From positions 2,046,001 to 2,110,000 of the forward strand of contig CM022372.1 in NCBI GenBank assembly GCA_011800155.1: a stretch of DNA of 64,000 nucleotides, in the 5' to 3' direction. Below the pieces are notes generated by a model. That model saw only the letters and a program-made list of their open reading frames with translations. It ran no database searches and was not told where the DNA came from. Position numbers and translations under genes: made by a program. Shown here piece by piece: positions 1 to 12,210 of this stretch (its first letter is position 1; each line of letters begins with the position of its first letter). This DNA comes from Flammulina velutipes. Its lineage: Eukaryota > Basidiomycota > Agaricomycetes > Agaricales > Physalacriaceae.

Positions 1-2
1 GC

Positions 3-2032
3 GACGTGGCGAAAGCCAGAAACGAATGGTGGCCTCGCATGATGGCGCAAATGCTGGAACGTGTCGAGCTTGCTCCGACAACCACCCCGGAGGTGGTCGC
101 AGTTGATAAAGACGCGAGGGAGGCTGAGGAGGCTGCTCGGCGAAACTTCTTAAAGACGGTACTTGCTTCACCTCGAATAATCTTATCTCCGGCTGACAAT
201 ATTTGCAGCTATACAAGGGTTGGCTCAAGAACTGGCTGCGACCACTAGAAACAAAATTGAAGCACAAAATGGTGAACAAGGAAGCGACGGGTGCTGCCGA
301 GTCCGACACAGGAGACGATGAAGTCGATATCACAGGCGCAGCTTTGGACGCTGAAATTCGGTCTCAACTGTCGGGCCTCCTGAAGATTCAATTCGCAGTG
401 ACGGGTCGTGACATCTTCAAGGTTGAACGAAAAGCAGACATCGATGTCTGCGCAGCTGAAATCTTGCACACTGTGAAGGACGGTAACCAGGGTGGCGCTC
501 ATCAAAAGGCCCTAGCTGAACTGTGGAGTGCGTTACCTGCCGAAGAAAAACCTGCTTTTGAGGCAAAGGCAAAACAGCAGCAAATGGACGATATCGATGG
601 GTGCGTGTAACCTCCAGCCATGTTCTCATCAACTAACATTTCCCCTCCCAGGATCAAGCTGCTTTTGATGACTCGACTTTGGGCCCTGATTCAGGCGTTG
701 AGGAAAGCGTTGAACAATCAAGCTGCTTTCGCTGTAATAGGAGCATGGACCCCGGTGGATGGACTGGACCCGGCGAGTGGACAGGAACATAAATCGGCAT
801 TTTTGTATGTGAGCGCTAATGTTATCATCTTCCGTTGGCTAAAATCCTGTCATAGTACGCAAACCGAAGGCCCGAGCCTATTTTCCATTTTCCCCCAAGG
901 TTTTATGGAAGAACTGGATAATTTCCGCCAAGAACACTTTCGTGGGTTTTGTTTGCTACCCCGTTAAAGTAAACGCTGACCTTTCTACAGCGTGACCAGA
1001 AAGCGATGTCACCACCGAGTTCAGATTAACGCTGGACGGATTTCCTATCTTGCCGACTATCGACGTCGAGACTACAAGTGTGGGGAACCTTAGAATCATG
1101 TTGAATGATTATTTCCGCGTCAACTTCAGTACGTGTCATTGATTCTAATTTATTTCACAGCTAACTTGCATGTAGAGGCCGCACGAGGTAGACTGGAAGT
1201 GCCATACACAGCCATTGCCGAAGATCCCAGCACCTACTTCGACGTCGAAATGTGGCCTGAATTAATCGAGTCAAACCTTATTGCGTGCCCGACAGACGCA
1301 GACAAGTTAATCGCGAAAGGGCGCGTCAACAAAGTACACGAGCTGGCGTATACTCTGGAGGAATATGCTATGGCGGGAAAGCCTTTCCGCTTTCGTTCCA
1401 CGGACCCACCCATCCAACCCACCATCGTCGATAAGGATGCTACGCTGCACGAGGAAGATTTCACTACCGCTCTCAACGACGTATCAGACGACGACGACGA
1501 CGACGACGACGACAAGGAGCCACCGAAGGAGAAAGGTGCTCCCGAGAGGCCTTCGATACCCGATGACGAGGACGACAGTGAAATTGAGGATGTGCCTCCT
1601 CATCCTGATCTAGTGGAGGCACTTGCCCGAAGGCAAGCTGCCAGTGCGGGCGAGGAAAACATGGAGATAGCTGGGCCAGAGGAGACCGGACAGCAGGAGC
1701 AAGACCAGGAATTGGCACAGCTTGAGGCCCAGGCATTGAAGACGAAGACGAAGAAGAAGAAAACGGCTCCCAAGACTACGAAGTCAAAGAAGGCTGCGCC
1801 AAAGATAGCTGCAGCTGCCTCTTCGAAATCTACGGGTAAGAGGAAGCGTGTGGAAGAGGAAGAGGAGAATGAGGAGGACCCTGTGAAGTCCAAGGGCAAG
1901 AAGAAACGGGTAGAAGAGCAGCAGCAGCAACCTGGGAAGGCCAAGGGAAAGAAAAAGCTAGTGGCTGAGGGAGGGGGAGGTCCGGCAGTTCGAAAGAGTG
2001 CGCGTCGAGCAGCCATGTTAACAGATGTATGA
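3..2032 (+). CDS. 5'-partial charged protein with basic C-terminal tail, lineage-specific
   Basis: The 3' part of a multi-exon gene; its start lies before the window. Exons 3-158, 209-600, 652-804, 856-941, 1000-1128 and 1161-2032 have consistent GT/AG ends and stay in frame to the TGA at 2030. The middle has a short helical segment (around LWSALPAEEKPAFEAKA), then a stretch ending in GAWTPVDGLDPASG. The last exon holds an Asp run near 1490-1513, acidic linkers and repeated Lys/Arg clusters (KTKTKKKK, GKRKRV, KGKKKRV) that look like nuclear localisation signals, with a QQQQ and a GGGG run. I recognise no catalytic domain. The overall plan (helical N-part, a central W/G-rich part, a charged tail) resembles the 15948-18541 gene, so I infer the same Agaricomycete-expanded family. 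A DNA-binding or chromatin role is only a guess. Confidence 0.7.
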
Positions 2033-3500
2033 AGTTACAGTACACATGAGACGTTTTTTTAAATCGTAGTAGTGATAGTCTATACAATATATGATACATG
2101 CCCTATGCTTGGTTTGTATAAGACGAAATTGCCACATTGTCATACACCCGTAGCTACATTTAGTAAATAAGTTGAGTCAATGCCTGAAACTCTATATGCA
2201 GGGATCTGACTAGCAAAGCGGAGGGCACTAATTAGCCAGGTTCAAAGGTAAACAAGATAGTGTAATTCTTTGGATATATACTGAAGAACATTAGCTACGT
2301 TTTAGGCCGTACGAATATACGATGTATGGCGAGGATCGAAGAAGTATCGGATAGTGCGGCTCTGCTGTCGGAGGCGGCAGACAGTCTGAGGCAAATGTAC
2401 GTATACGTTCCACGACATATCTTCATATAAATGATAGGTTCCAATAGTTGATCCATCGGAATGATACACCCTCACCGTAAGGTGACGGTACCAATCGGAG
2501 TTGGAGAAATGGAAGTCGTTTCTAAGATAGCGTGAGTAACTGGTTGGTACATAGAAAAGTACTCACAGCAAAACCAGAAATGCAGCACGCCCTTGGAAAG
2601 CGTGGACATTATTGGAAAGTTGGCGTAGGATTGATGTCGCTATATTGGGCATGTTACGCGATGGACGCGACCTCAAACGATGCGAGATGGTAGACACGAA
2701 AAACAGCTGAGGAGAGGATCTTCGTTGGAAAGGGTATGTCGGATAGTCGTTGGTGCTGGCCATGCTAATTACCTGGGAATAATTTGGTTCAGGGAGCGCA
2801 ATTCTAAGAATGTGACGCACCAATGTGGGTCTTAGGAATGCGGAGAGACGATATCATCCAATTCTGTGCGTTCAAGTTGGACACCGAACGGCGCGAGATC
2901 GCAGGTGGATGAAACTGGGCGGTGTCGTCTATCGAGGACGATAGGGTGTGCGCGAGGGAAGATGGAGGCGAAACAGTCGTCCGATGTCGCGGGGCGAAGA
3001 CGGTGAGCGGTCGGACGAGACGACAAGGATGTGAGGTGTCGGGGGACGATGTACCAGTGTCGCTGTCGTCCTACGTGAGCGCGGGCTGCGGATGGATGGT
3101 TCGGGAGGTGGAAATGTAATTGAAGGACAGGTTGGGTGGGTGCTGTACAGCGTACAGAGTAATGGTCGTCGTCGGGAGGAGGAGAAGGGGCCGCTCCGGG
3201 CGTCGACGAGGGGCAGCGCGTGACTGAGAGTGATTGGGTGAGGATTTGGATCGTTGTAAGGCGGGAGTGGGTCGAGGAAACGTACAGGAGTGGGCAGAAC
3301 GAAACGCTTGGTGTTGCCGCCTCGCGTGAATGGCAAAAACGTCGAGCGCGACAATGTTTCGTTGCACTGCCAATACCAATGAACGATGTCTTCCTGGCGG
3401 TGTGGAAGGACAAAGGTATGTGGAGGCAAAGTTTATTTGGCAGCTATGACTACGATTACTAACGCCACCATAGGGCATCGTTAGAGAAAACAAGGCGTCA
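2033..3500. other. No supported gene
   Basis: Several overlapping minus-strand frames between about 2830 and 3490 are open because that strand is pyrimidine- and Ser/Pro/Thr/His-rich. Three frames being open together without any domain argues for composition, not coding. I see no RNA gene here. Confidence 0.5.
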
Positions 3501-3639
3501 GCGAGTATGAGTGTTACAGACCCGCGCTCCTACTTATCGATTCTCGAATTGAATAGATATACGAGCCTGTCGAGATTGAGCTGTTTCTGGTGCTTTTTTG
3601 GTGGTAGAATGACATTCCAATGTTCCTACTACTGCGATC

Positions 3640-3975
3640 AAATATATATCATGGAGCTCGCTGAATGTTCGAACCGGATCGACCTATTGAACATGGTCGA
3701 ACGAGGTCGGAATGTGGCGGTAGATCGAATTGAGCGGCGTCGAACACCGTCGACCTTTCGTCGATCACGATCGACGACCTAACTTGCGCGAACTTGCGCG
3801 AACACCGTCGACTCTAGTTCGACCCATATCGACTTAGTTAGACATGCGCTCACGTTCGTACGAGGTCGATCCCATTCGCGACCAAGGCGAACACTCTCAC
3901 TTGCGCTCGAAGACAGTCAAATTCAACAGTATATATCTGTGTCGATATGGATCGATCCGGGTCGAATATCTTAGA
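3640..3975. repeat. TCGA-rich spacer
   Basis: By eye about 16 TCGA tetranucleotides fall within roughly 335 bp, where one or two would be expected by chance. They are embedded in short imperfect direct and inverted words such as GGTCGA, GTCGAAC and CGTCGAC, plus a tandem aacttgcgcg pair near 3783-3802. It lies just beyond the 3' end of the minus-strand KDZ gene, so it could be a subterminal transposase-binding region of that element or a decayed satellite. I could not find a matching inverted copy beyond the 5' end of the KDZ gene. Confidence 0.5.
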
Positions 3976-4084
3976 GGATTGAAGGGGTTTTTTGTATGAA
4001 AAAAATGGATTTTATTCTATTACATGGGTCGGATCGGATCGGATCGTTGGTGGTCCCGACCATGCTGGTTCGATCCGTGACCCG

Positions 4085-7000
4085 TCAGCGTTTACCCTCT
4101 TCCTCGGCATCAGCTATCATACGACGCTTGCTATTGCGCCCGATCTTGGCCAAGCGCCTAGCCCGCAAGCCGTCGTAGTCCGTAACAAAACGAGTCGAGA
4201 CGTCGGTGTCCTCCAGCCGACGGAAATGTTGCCATTTCTCATCTCCATCCAATAGGACCAACGCTCTTCTTGCCACGCGATATCGTCGGACTGCGCTGTC
4301 AATGCGGTCGCTCAGACGCTCAAGCGCCCCCCGCGAACATGTCGTCTTTGTCTGGCCCCGAAGGTTCGCATCTCGGAAACGGATCAGGTGCGATTTGGAA
4401 TGTAAACGCATACGTAGCACTGACAGTTGTGTCGAGCACTGAGCCTCCTGCAACCGCGACTCAACGGAGAACACCGCCGCCCGATAAGAAGGACCACACT
4501 CTGACTTCGGGATTTCAGAAGGGAGGAAAAGTTTGATGTCCTCCGCCTCTACTGGTTTTGCATCGATTTTGGCTTTGCGCGCCGCCTCCTCTCACTTCAG
4601 GCTGACCGTCTGCTCGTGTTCTGAAGCTAGTGACAGGGCCTGTGGCATGAAGGTCGCCTGCAGGGCACGGAATCGTCAAAGTTTCTTCCAGAAAGCCGTA
4701 CGTCGTGCTTGTAAAAGGCGAGTGTGACCATCTTCTTTCCGCCGCGCTTTCTTCATGTTCTTGATTCGCAATCTGCAGGAGAGGGAGTTAGTCACTACGT
4801 TTCGCAGAAATAGGACCGAGACATACTGCATGCTCTGGATGAGCAAACCCAAGTGGATGAATGCCAAGACGCCAGCGACCCCCTTCGCTGGCACCACTTC
4901 TCGGGTACTAGTCCTCTCCTTTGTCATCTCATCGCGCTCGTTCCGAAGCTCTTCCAATTCCTCTCGATCCAAATCTGTATGCACCTTATCCACGGTGATA
5001 GTGTCTGTGTTCGAGTGGTAAGCGACTGGAAGACAGCAATAAGTAAATAATTCTTTACCTTGCTTCCACGAAGCCTCATAGGGATTCCCAACTGTCTTAT
5101 CCTTGCGGAGCAGATCCTCCTCCGTGTGCCACTGCTTGATCCAATTCATCCAGCGCTCACGCAACTTGATGTCGAGAGTAGCACTCGTGCTTTTGAAGTT
5201 TTCCGCCTGCTCTTTTTGTTCGACTCTTGCGACTTCGTAGCGGCGGCGCAGCAGGATACCTATCACCAAACATTAGATGCGCAGCCCAATTACAACAAAA
5301 TGTCACTCACCAAGGCCAAGATTTTTAGTCCAATTGAGGTTGTCCATCGTGTCCTCTAGACTCTCGTGCCGAGTATTCTTGTGCATCTCCTTTGTCGCCC
5401 ATGCCTTAGGGCCGAGCTTGCTCCAAACGCGCTCGACACCCTCACCATCCGTCATAGCAGCGCCCTCTTTGTAACGCAGTGACTCTGAAGACGCACATGC
5501 ATCCTCGTGGACTCCCCCATGCCAGACTGGAAGCCCTACGCAGATCTTGCGTGTCTCGCTCGTGTCCCGCAAAACTGCTGGCAGATGTTGCCGACGCTCC
5601 TCCAAGTGGATTTTCCACTGACAACCCACATCGTAGGAGACGATGTATTGCAAGAGGTCTTCACCCAGGATTGAAGCCCAGAATATATAGTCCATGTTGG
5701 CGTACCTGTGGGCCGTCAATCGTTTCGTTTCTTAGACGAAAGAGGCGGGAAAACATACCGCTCGCCTTTCAGAAGGTCGCCTAAACCCAGCGGACGTATG
5801 ATCTCATGACGTGTGCAGATACATCCCCCCACCCCCGTTGCTCGCAACCCTTTGGACAAACGCGTGTCTTTCTGCATCAAGGCAGCAAACGCAATACAAC
5901 TACTGATCTAAGGGAGTAACAAGGATCAGTATGATAGATATTCCAAATGAACAACGTACATCCTCCTCTTTGACGTAGTTCTTGAGATGAGAAAAATAGC
6001 TCTCGTGGGGCACAAAACAGCCGAGTCCATCCGCCAAAATCGCATACTGTTTGTTCTGGCTCTTCGCACGCAGGCGATTTTCCAAACGAAAGCATGTATC
6101 CATGCCCAATATGAGTGCATACTTGAACCTTTGGTCGTGTCAGTAGAGCTTCACATGAACGAGGAAACGACTTACTGCAAGTTGGCATCAACATCTCTCC
6201 AGTTTTCTGGAAGGTTGACCTTCGCCCGAGGGCACGCCCAGCAACGTACAGCCGCCGCCCCCCACGATGCTGAACGCACACCTCCCTTCAGATAACCCAC
6301 ACCTGATCTACGCATACGGTCCATGTAAGAAACTTGTTGCGACATCAGACCAAAGGATTTGTAGCGATCCGGGACAAACTCTAGACCCATTGGGTCAGTT
6401 AGACGCTCCAAAGTGGTCACATAGTCGCGAACATTAACGTTCGCGACGACATTTAGACGTCGAAAATGGCGCAGACATTCAAACGTTCCCAGCGTCCGGG
6501 GCTGTGCAGTCGAAGCGGGGTACCATCCCATGCGAACATACTGTCGCCACTCGTTTGCCTCGTCTGAAAGGTCACATCCACAAATCGATGCCGCGACTTG
6601 ATGGACACCGTTGACATGCATGACGGTGACCAATCTCAGCGCACCCGGAACCGGACAAGGCCCGCCACCGTGGCCGAGTTGGAAGCATAAGCCAAGTTCT
6701 TGTAGAGACGTCCGGGTGAAGAAGCCAACGGGATTCCAGACCTACAACAAACCAAGTCAGTCGACATGATGTCCAGAACACGGGAGATCATACCTTTAGT
6801 GTATGAAGAGGCGTATACTGATGGTGTTTCATACAGCACGCCCGACATTCCAAAAATTCTCCACAAGTGGTACACTTGAAGAGCTGCGCTACGGACTGCA
6901 GTTGGGTCAGACCAGCCTGAGGGACTGAGGATGCGGAGGACTCCAGCTCGCTTGCAGAGGGAACAGATGGAGGTGGTGACGCAGCACTGTCCCCCTCGAA

Positions 7001-7872
7001 GGTGGTTGACGGCGAGGGTGATGACGGCGAGGGTGATGAACTTGAAGCCGACGGGGGGGAAATAGACGGAGGGGAAGCCAAGGGCAAACAGCAGGTCTGA
7101 CAGCACGGCTGTGTTGGGAGACTCTCGCGTACGAACATCTCGTTGAGTATAGTGTCAACCATGGGGAGAAAGAGCGACATTGGGTCATCCTGTACCCATG
7201 CCAATGAACAAATGATACCAAAAATCGAAGAAACAGACGTACGGAGCTAGCATGACTCTTGCGCTTCCCTTCCCTTATCTCGCCATTCTCGTCGATGAGA
7301 GCAGCCGGATTGGACCCCTCCTCCACATCCTGCCAAACGTCTTCTGTCTCTGACTCCTCTCCGGCGACACTCTCCTCGTCATCACCATCCTCTTCCCTTA
7401 GAGGAATGTCCACCCCAACCTGACCAGTCCAACCACCAGCGTCACTAACACGCACGCGCTTGGGTATGGGGACATCCCGTTGTTCAGCCACACGAATCGC
7501 TCGGTTTCCGTTTGTTGAAAATTCGATTGTGGTGTCCAGATCCCTTCGAGTGTAACCTGAGCGCTCTTGTGTAGGTTTCAGAGGTTCTGGAAGAGAGATA
7601 TCTGATAATTTCGTGGACCGGCGTAGTTTGCGTGTGACTGGGAGCTGGCTGCTAGTATTAACGTCGGGAATGGATGGCAGGGTGTAAACGCCTGGCAAAG
7701 GTTGGTGAGTTGCTGGTACACTGCCTGAAGCAATCAAAGGTGGACGGGCAGGTGCGAAGTTGGTGGGTGCAGGCCCAATGGAAGTCGTGCCAAAGTTTTT
7801 CAACTCGAAATTGCGTCGCCCTTTGTATTCTTCATCCGGTCGCCACCGAAAGTCCCAAGATGTTTCGACCAT
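4085..7872 (-). pseudogene. KDZ transposase with CxC2 cysteine cluster (copy 1), nearly full length, two in-frame stops
   Basis: DNA transposase of the KDZ superfamily, read from 7872 down through about eight short introns. Order: a Ser/Pro-rich N-terminus, a CxC2 zinc cluster (paired CxxC motifs ending in HHQYTPLHTLKVWN, 6.7-7.1 kb), then the RNase H-like core. The core has the first Asp in GMDTCFRLE, the second in SYDVGCQWK, a PVWHGGVHEDAC block, and the Glu in TDGEGVERVWS, so the D-D-E set is present. A KDZ C-terminal helical region follows, ending GKR. Exons join in frame across GDLLKGER/YANMDYIF. Within the C-terminal region, TGA codons at 4676-4678 and 4592-4594 lie in the reading frame with clear homology to copy B on both sides, so this copy is probably dead. 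The end at 4085 also precedes the SWIW motif seen in copy B. Confidence 0.9.
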
Positions 7873-8302
7873 GAGCAAGAAGAGCTGGACGCGAATTGAA
7901 TGATATTGGCCATGATCGTTGAGCGACAGAAGAATACGGACCGTGACTCGTGATTGTGACGTAGCTCTCTTCTACCTGTCTCCACTGTTTTCTTGGTCGC
8001 AATGTGGCTCTCTGAAAAACGAGCGTTCAGTCTTGTCGAGTGAAGGTCGAAATGTGCAGACGTCGTCTGTGACTATGTTTGTGCTGCTGGAGTGATGCAA
8101 GCACGGAATTATGGGACCTAACCCCTCGCCACAAATTGTCTGATGCCTCCGGATGTTCATGGCCCTATGCTCACTCAATTTGTCTGATCTGTCGCGCGCG
8201 CGCCACTAGGCAACCATTTGGCTTCTCTGGGCTTCTATCCGAAGTGAACTTCTGGGCTTTAAAATCTGACTCTTTCTGACCACGGTCACCTCATTTCCCT
8301 CA
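7873..8302. other. Divergent intergenic region
   Basis: About 430 bp between the minus-strand KDZ gene and the plus-strand gene at 8303. An upstream, non-conserved exon of the KDZ gene could lie here. I see no further feature. Confidence 0.4.
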
Positions 8303-8785
8303 ATGCCGAAGCTCATGCCTCTGAAAACCAGCAAACCTCCGCCGTATGAGAGAAAGTCAAAAGCTCCCAAGGAGAAGGCCTTCCGAGTGAGCACCCGTGC
8401 GTTAATTCGATTGTTTTCATCGCCCCGACCTGACATTCCACTTCGTTCAGCGACATCTCTATTTGTGACGCCGGGCCAATTCACGTTCATCAGAGGGCAT
8501 GTTTCAGAATACCGGCAGCACAGGAATGAGCCTCAGCAGCGGATGGCGTATCTTGAATCGGTGTGGCGCATGTTCCTCGATGTCTATCCTGAACAGAACA
8601 TCCCGCCCTTTCCGGAAGACGAAGACTTGGTCGCTCGCTTCCACCAGGCCCGTGTTAGAGTAAGTCGTCTTTGTAGCTTCCATGTCGTCTAATTTACTGA
8701 CTCGACCTTATTAAAGGCCTTGGGTGCCAAGTTAGATCACATGGTTTTATTCGCCGCGGGCATTCGACAGCCCCAGAGGCTGTAG
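8303..8785 (+). CDS. Small hypothetical protein
   Basis: Not recognised. The frame starts MPKLMPLKTSK and contains Arg/Glu-rich helix-forming sequence (FIRGHVSEYRQHRNEP, then YLESVWRMFLDVYPE). A GT/AG intron 8660-8716 joins it in frame to a last exon ending in QRL and TAG at 8783. A second, 54-nt in-frame intron could be removed around 8398-8450, so the N-terminal third is uncertain. The short helical segment with several Trp/Tyr positions is vaguely HMG-like in length, but I would not name a domain. It is transcribed away from the KDZ gene and could be cargo of that element or an ordinary orphan gene. Confidence 0.5.
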
Positions 8786-8905
8786 GCGATGAGAGTGAAG
8801 AGGGGAAATTATTTACTTCGGAAATCCAATATTGTTGCCCCCTTCCCAAAGTTTCCTCGCCTCGCACGTGTATTTGATATGAGTGCCGATATCAGCGCCC
8901 CGCGG

Positions 8906-8912
8906 TATAAAG
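8906..8912 (+). promoter_or_regulatory. TATA box candidate
   Basis: TATAAAG lies 49 bp before the ATG at 8955. The same TATA-to-ATG spacing is seen upstream of the genes at 40959 and 59156. Confidence 0.4.
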
Positions 8913-8954
8913 GGAACTAGTATTTTATTTTCAATCATCATAGCTACCGCGACG

Positions 8955-9318
8955 ATGACCGAACCAACCGTGTCAGCCTTGGTTTCCAACACGCCTCCAG
9001 AAGGTATTTAAGCTGTTATTCTATGGCGGAGTCACTGACCGATATCATCGACTAGAGCTTCGTGTTCTGTGGCGTTCACCAAGACATTGGTCCTACCGTC
9101 AGGCGCTGCTTCATCCCAGGACATTCATACGATTCACGTTGGCGCAACCCATTTGGCACCATGCCACTCACTCCCCGTCATGTTCCTATGATGTCCCCTG
9201 TTTATGGAAGAGTAGACGCACAAGTCAGGTTGCAGACGGCGAGACCCCGGAACGAGTTTGGGAGCGGTTGAATAGCTCAAGGAACAGTTCTACAGTGTTG
9301 CCGATTGCGAAACTTTGA
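8955..9318 (+). CDS. Small two-exon hypothetical protein (about 103 aa)
   Basis: Exon 8955-9003 joins 9056-9318 through a GT/AG intron and reads in frame to TGA. The protein is rich in Arg, Trp and His. Near its end it reads DGETPERVWERLN, which recalls the DGEGxERVWxxLN block around the catalytic Glu of KDZ transposases. An upstream PIWHHATHSPSC loosely recalls the PVWHGxVHxxxC block. It may therefore be a decayed or rearranged KDZ fragment rather than an independent gene. A TATA-like box sits 49 bp upstream. Coding status rests only on the clean splice and open frame. Confidence 0.35.
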
Positions 9319-9391
9319 TATCTTTGGTTCCACGGGGCGTAAATAAATCCAATGATTTTCTACGCCACATGATAATGTAAGGGGTCCGAAT

Positions 9392-10182
9392 TCAGAGTTC
9401 CTGCTCCTGCTCTTGCTCCCGCTCCTGCGCGTAGGCAGGATCGTGGTCTAGGCGCAATTTTATCCATGCTTCAACCCACTTATGGCGTGCGCGCTCTGCG
9501 ATCATGACCTGCTCCTGCGCCACCTGCAGTCTATCGTGCCATTCCATTTCTACAAACAGGTAAGCGTACTCCCGTTTTTCCTCTTCGTCCGCATCTGCGT
9601 CTGGCTCGCCCGTATACTCGATAGGTCGGGCGTAACGGACGAGAGCCAATGCGAAGGTCAGCCAAGCCAAGGGCTCAAGGTTCAAGCCGCGCTGCAAGTG
9701 AGTTCGGCATTCTTTGGACGTCCACATTGTGCAGGCCAGGTTTACCAAGTCTGCGTGATCGAACACCCCCATCCGACGAAAGTGTTCTGTGGCGTACTCG
9801 AGGGAATTGTCGCGGAGCCAGGTCTGTACGCTGGCATGAACGAATGAGGGGTCTGGCGACAAGACCAATCCCGGCTGCAGCCTGGAATGATGATAGTATA
9901 GCTCTCGGAAGTTGGGGTCAGCTTCCAAATCTACCTCAGGATCAATTTATGGTGACGGATAGAGATAGAAATGTAGCTGACTTTGGTATGTTGCTCCTTG
10001 CTCGAGAAAATGTCGTTCCGGCAGAGGACGAGCGAATCGAAGGAGTTGCCGGATGTAGCTGCAAACGTAGATAAGTACATGATCACAAAGAAAAAGAATC
10101 AAGCCGTTAGAACTTACTCGCAGCTATTAGATGCCCAAACGTTGGGGAGTCGAAGCCTGTCTGTGGCCAACTTGGACGACAT
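9392..10182 (-). CDS. Hypothetical acidic helical protein with Glu-Gln tail
   Basis: Not recognised. It starts with ATG at 10182-10180 (MSSKLATDRLRLPN). Exon 1 ends at 10118, a middle exon begins near 10058, and a GT/AG intron (about 9932-9978) leads in frame into LEADPNFRELYYHH. The body is helical with spaced Trp and Leu and contains a DADADEEEKRE acidic patch. The end is a low-complexity EQEQEQEL tail. No membrane segment, signal peptide or catalytic motif is visible. It lies between other lineage-specific genes in the transposon-rich part of the window. Confidence 0.55.
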
Positions 10183-10517
10183 GATGTGGGAAGTTTGAAG
10201 GTAAGGCAGTCGGACCGAACGAACGATGATATCTCGATGGGAAGTTAAATAGACTAATCTTCGCATACTTCAACTTGCTTTGCACATTCTTGCCCCCTGA
10301 AGAATCATAACACAGGTTTAAAATATCTGGGTAGACTCATATACAAATACTACAATGTTTGTCTGAGGCTACAACGCGGGGAAACATAAAAGTCCAATAA
10401 AAGTCCAATAAAGGGAGAGCTTGATCTTGATTCCCTACTGCACTTACTCTCCGACTTCGATCCATAGACGACTTGCCCTCCACCGGACAACTCACAGCAT
10501 TCCAATTGGGCTTCTAG

Positions 10518-11258
10518 ATGGGGCGTAAGAAGCTTTACCATAGTGAAGAAGAAAAAGCTGAGGCACAGCGTCGCAACCGAATGCATTGGTACGACCGGTG
10601 GGTAGTTTTGTGCTATTCTCCAGCTTTCAGAAGTTTAATTCAATTTGTGAGTAGCAACCGCAAGAGGATCTTGAAGGAATACAAAGCTCGGCAGTCGGAT
10701 TCGGGCACGTCTGGTGCACGAACGAGAGAGGTGAAGCGTAGCATCCAACCCGTGGTGCCAACTGCCAAACCGCGAGCCTCCAAGGCTAGTGTTGTTCACG
10801 AGAAGAGAGAGAAAGAGTAAGGAAATATCATTGTTAAATTACTGTGTATTAACACCATACATAGGCTCACACATGTCGACGAGGAGATTTCGAAACCTGC
10901 GCCACAACTTCTTTTGGGACGCGTGCACCAACAGAACAGGTTGTTGGGCGGATACATGCAGACGAGTCCCGAAACTTTCTGTCTCCGCGTGGCCAATGAG
11001 GTCGGTGTGACTGCCAAAGATCATCAGATCGAGGTTATCAAGACGTACTTGGAGAAGGTGGCTGCGTTTATTGACGGAGCTCGTCCCCATATCAGGACAC
11101 TGTTTTACAGATACGGGATCTGTTCCGAATGGAAGGAAGCGAAGAACGTCCAGAACCAGATGTCCGTGGTCATGCAATACCTTGATGAAATTCATCATCG
11201 CACGGAAACAGGGGACCTGGTGGACGCGATGAGTTTAGGTTTATTATCGTTCCAGTGA
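10518..11258 (+). CDS. Basic-N-terminus hypothetical protein, 211 aa
   Basis: Exons 10518-10597, 10655-10816 and 10865-11258 join with GT/AG introns into an intact 211-aa frame. The N-terminus MGRKKLYHSEEEKAEAQRR, followed by RNRMHWYDRNRKRI, is a basic helix with alternating Arg/Lys. That start is, from memory, typical of a family repeated many times in Agaricomycete genomes and often found near transposons. The second half is helical with no recognised motif. A nucleic-acid-binding role is inferred only from the basic helix. Its neighbours are other orphan-type genes. Confidence 0.65.
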
Positions 11259-11270
11259 TTACTGCTACTC

Positions 11271-12210
11271 CTACGGCGCGGGCATAATGACTATCTCATT
11301 TCTCTCTGTCGCTTCCACATACTTCGCCCTCGCGACGGTGATCGATGAGAAACGTTCATGGAGCGAAGTGGGTACACCACGGACGAAAGATGCGCCTCAA
11401 TGCTTTGTGTGCATGTTAATGGAGCCGATAATCAAGATATGGTTATCTGACTCACATGGAACAATAGATACCGGGGCGCTGCCCGCGATAAACGCAGTAG
11501 TACAGCCGGTAGGCGTCACTGGGACACAATGGAGTCAGCGCGGGAGCTATCATGGCTCGTGCATCCAATGGAATGGGAAGAATACGTGGGATCGGCCGTC
11601 CACCATCAGGGGGTCCAACCCATCCCCGGTCAGCAGCATATTCGAATGCCGCCTGGGCTTGTTGTAGTGTGGCGTATCCCTTCACGCAGTTGCAAGTAAT
11701 GCCTTGGGTCGCCGCGTGTGCGTTACGCCAGCCAATATGAACGCCGGACGGACACCCAATGAAGACAACATAGAATGGCCAGCGTATCCTACGCTTCGTC
11801 CGTTTGACATCTGCGACGACATGGGCCCCCGCCACCTGAGCAGTGCCTGCTCTCGCCCTGCGAATCTGTGAATTTCCACAATTATTGAATTCAATTTTTC
11901 GTACCAATTAGCAGTGGTTATCGCCCCCGTCGGCGATATGATTTGATAACTTGTTGCGTCCGCGCGCGCCCTCTCCTGTTCTAAGAACCAAGATCAGTCG
12001 CGACGTCTCCCTGAAACTCCAAAAAATACCTGCGCGTTCTGCCGCATTGTCTTCTGCCACTGCGAGTGCCCGGATTAGATGGCAAATTTCATCATTGTCC
12101 GATAGCTCGAGATCGATGCTATCGTCAGCGCAGGTCGCGTAGGAGGACGAATCGTCAGACTCGGACGAGGAGTTGACCCAGATGACAGGGTATTGCTCAA
12201 CGTCACTCAT
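11271..12210 (-). CDS. Protein with two RNase H1 N-terminal-like (Cauli_VI-type) domains
   Basis: Starts MSDVEQYPVIWV (12210) with an acidic Ser/Asp-rich N-terminus. After an intron it has a domain beginning FYVVFIGCPSGVHIGW and continuing through ATQGITCNCVKGYATLQQAQ. A second begins LYYCVYRGQRPGIY and continues, after a further intron, with VRGVPTSLHERF and a tail ending MPAP (TAG at 11271). The pattern hydrophobic-V-x-x-G-x-x-x-G-V/I-Y, then V-x-G-V, then F-x-x-x-x-x-A, is that of the small hybrid-binding domain of eukaryotic RNase H1 N-termini. No RNase H catalytic domain is visible. Two splice phases (around 11900 and 11450) could not be settled, so a lesion is not excluded. Confidence 0.6.

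Noticed and set aside
2832..3493. Three overlapping minus-strand open frames of 140-190 codons
   Set aside because: All three frames are open at once because of pyrimidine-rich, low-complexity composition; no domain, no splice pattern.
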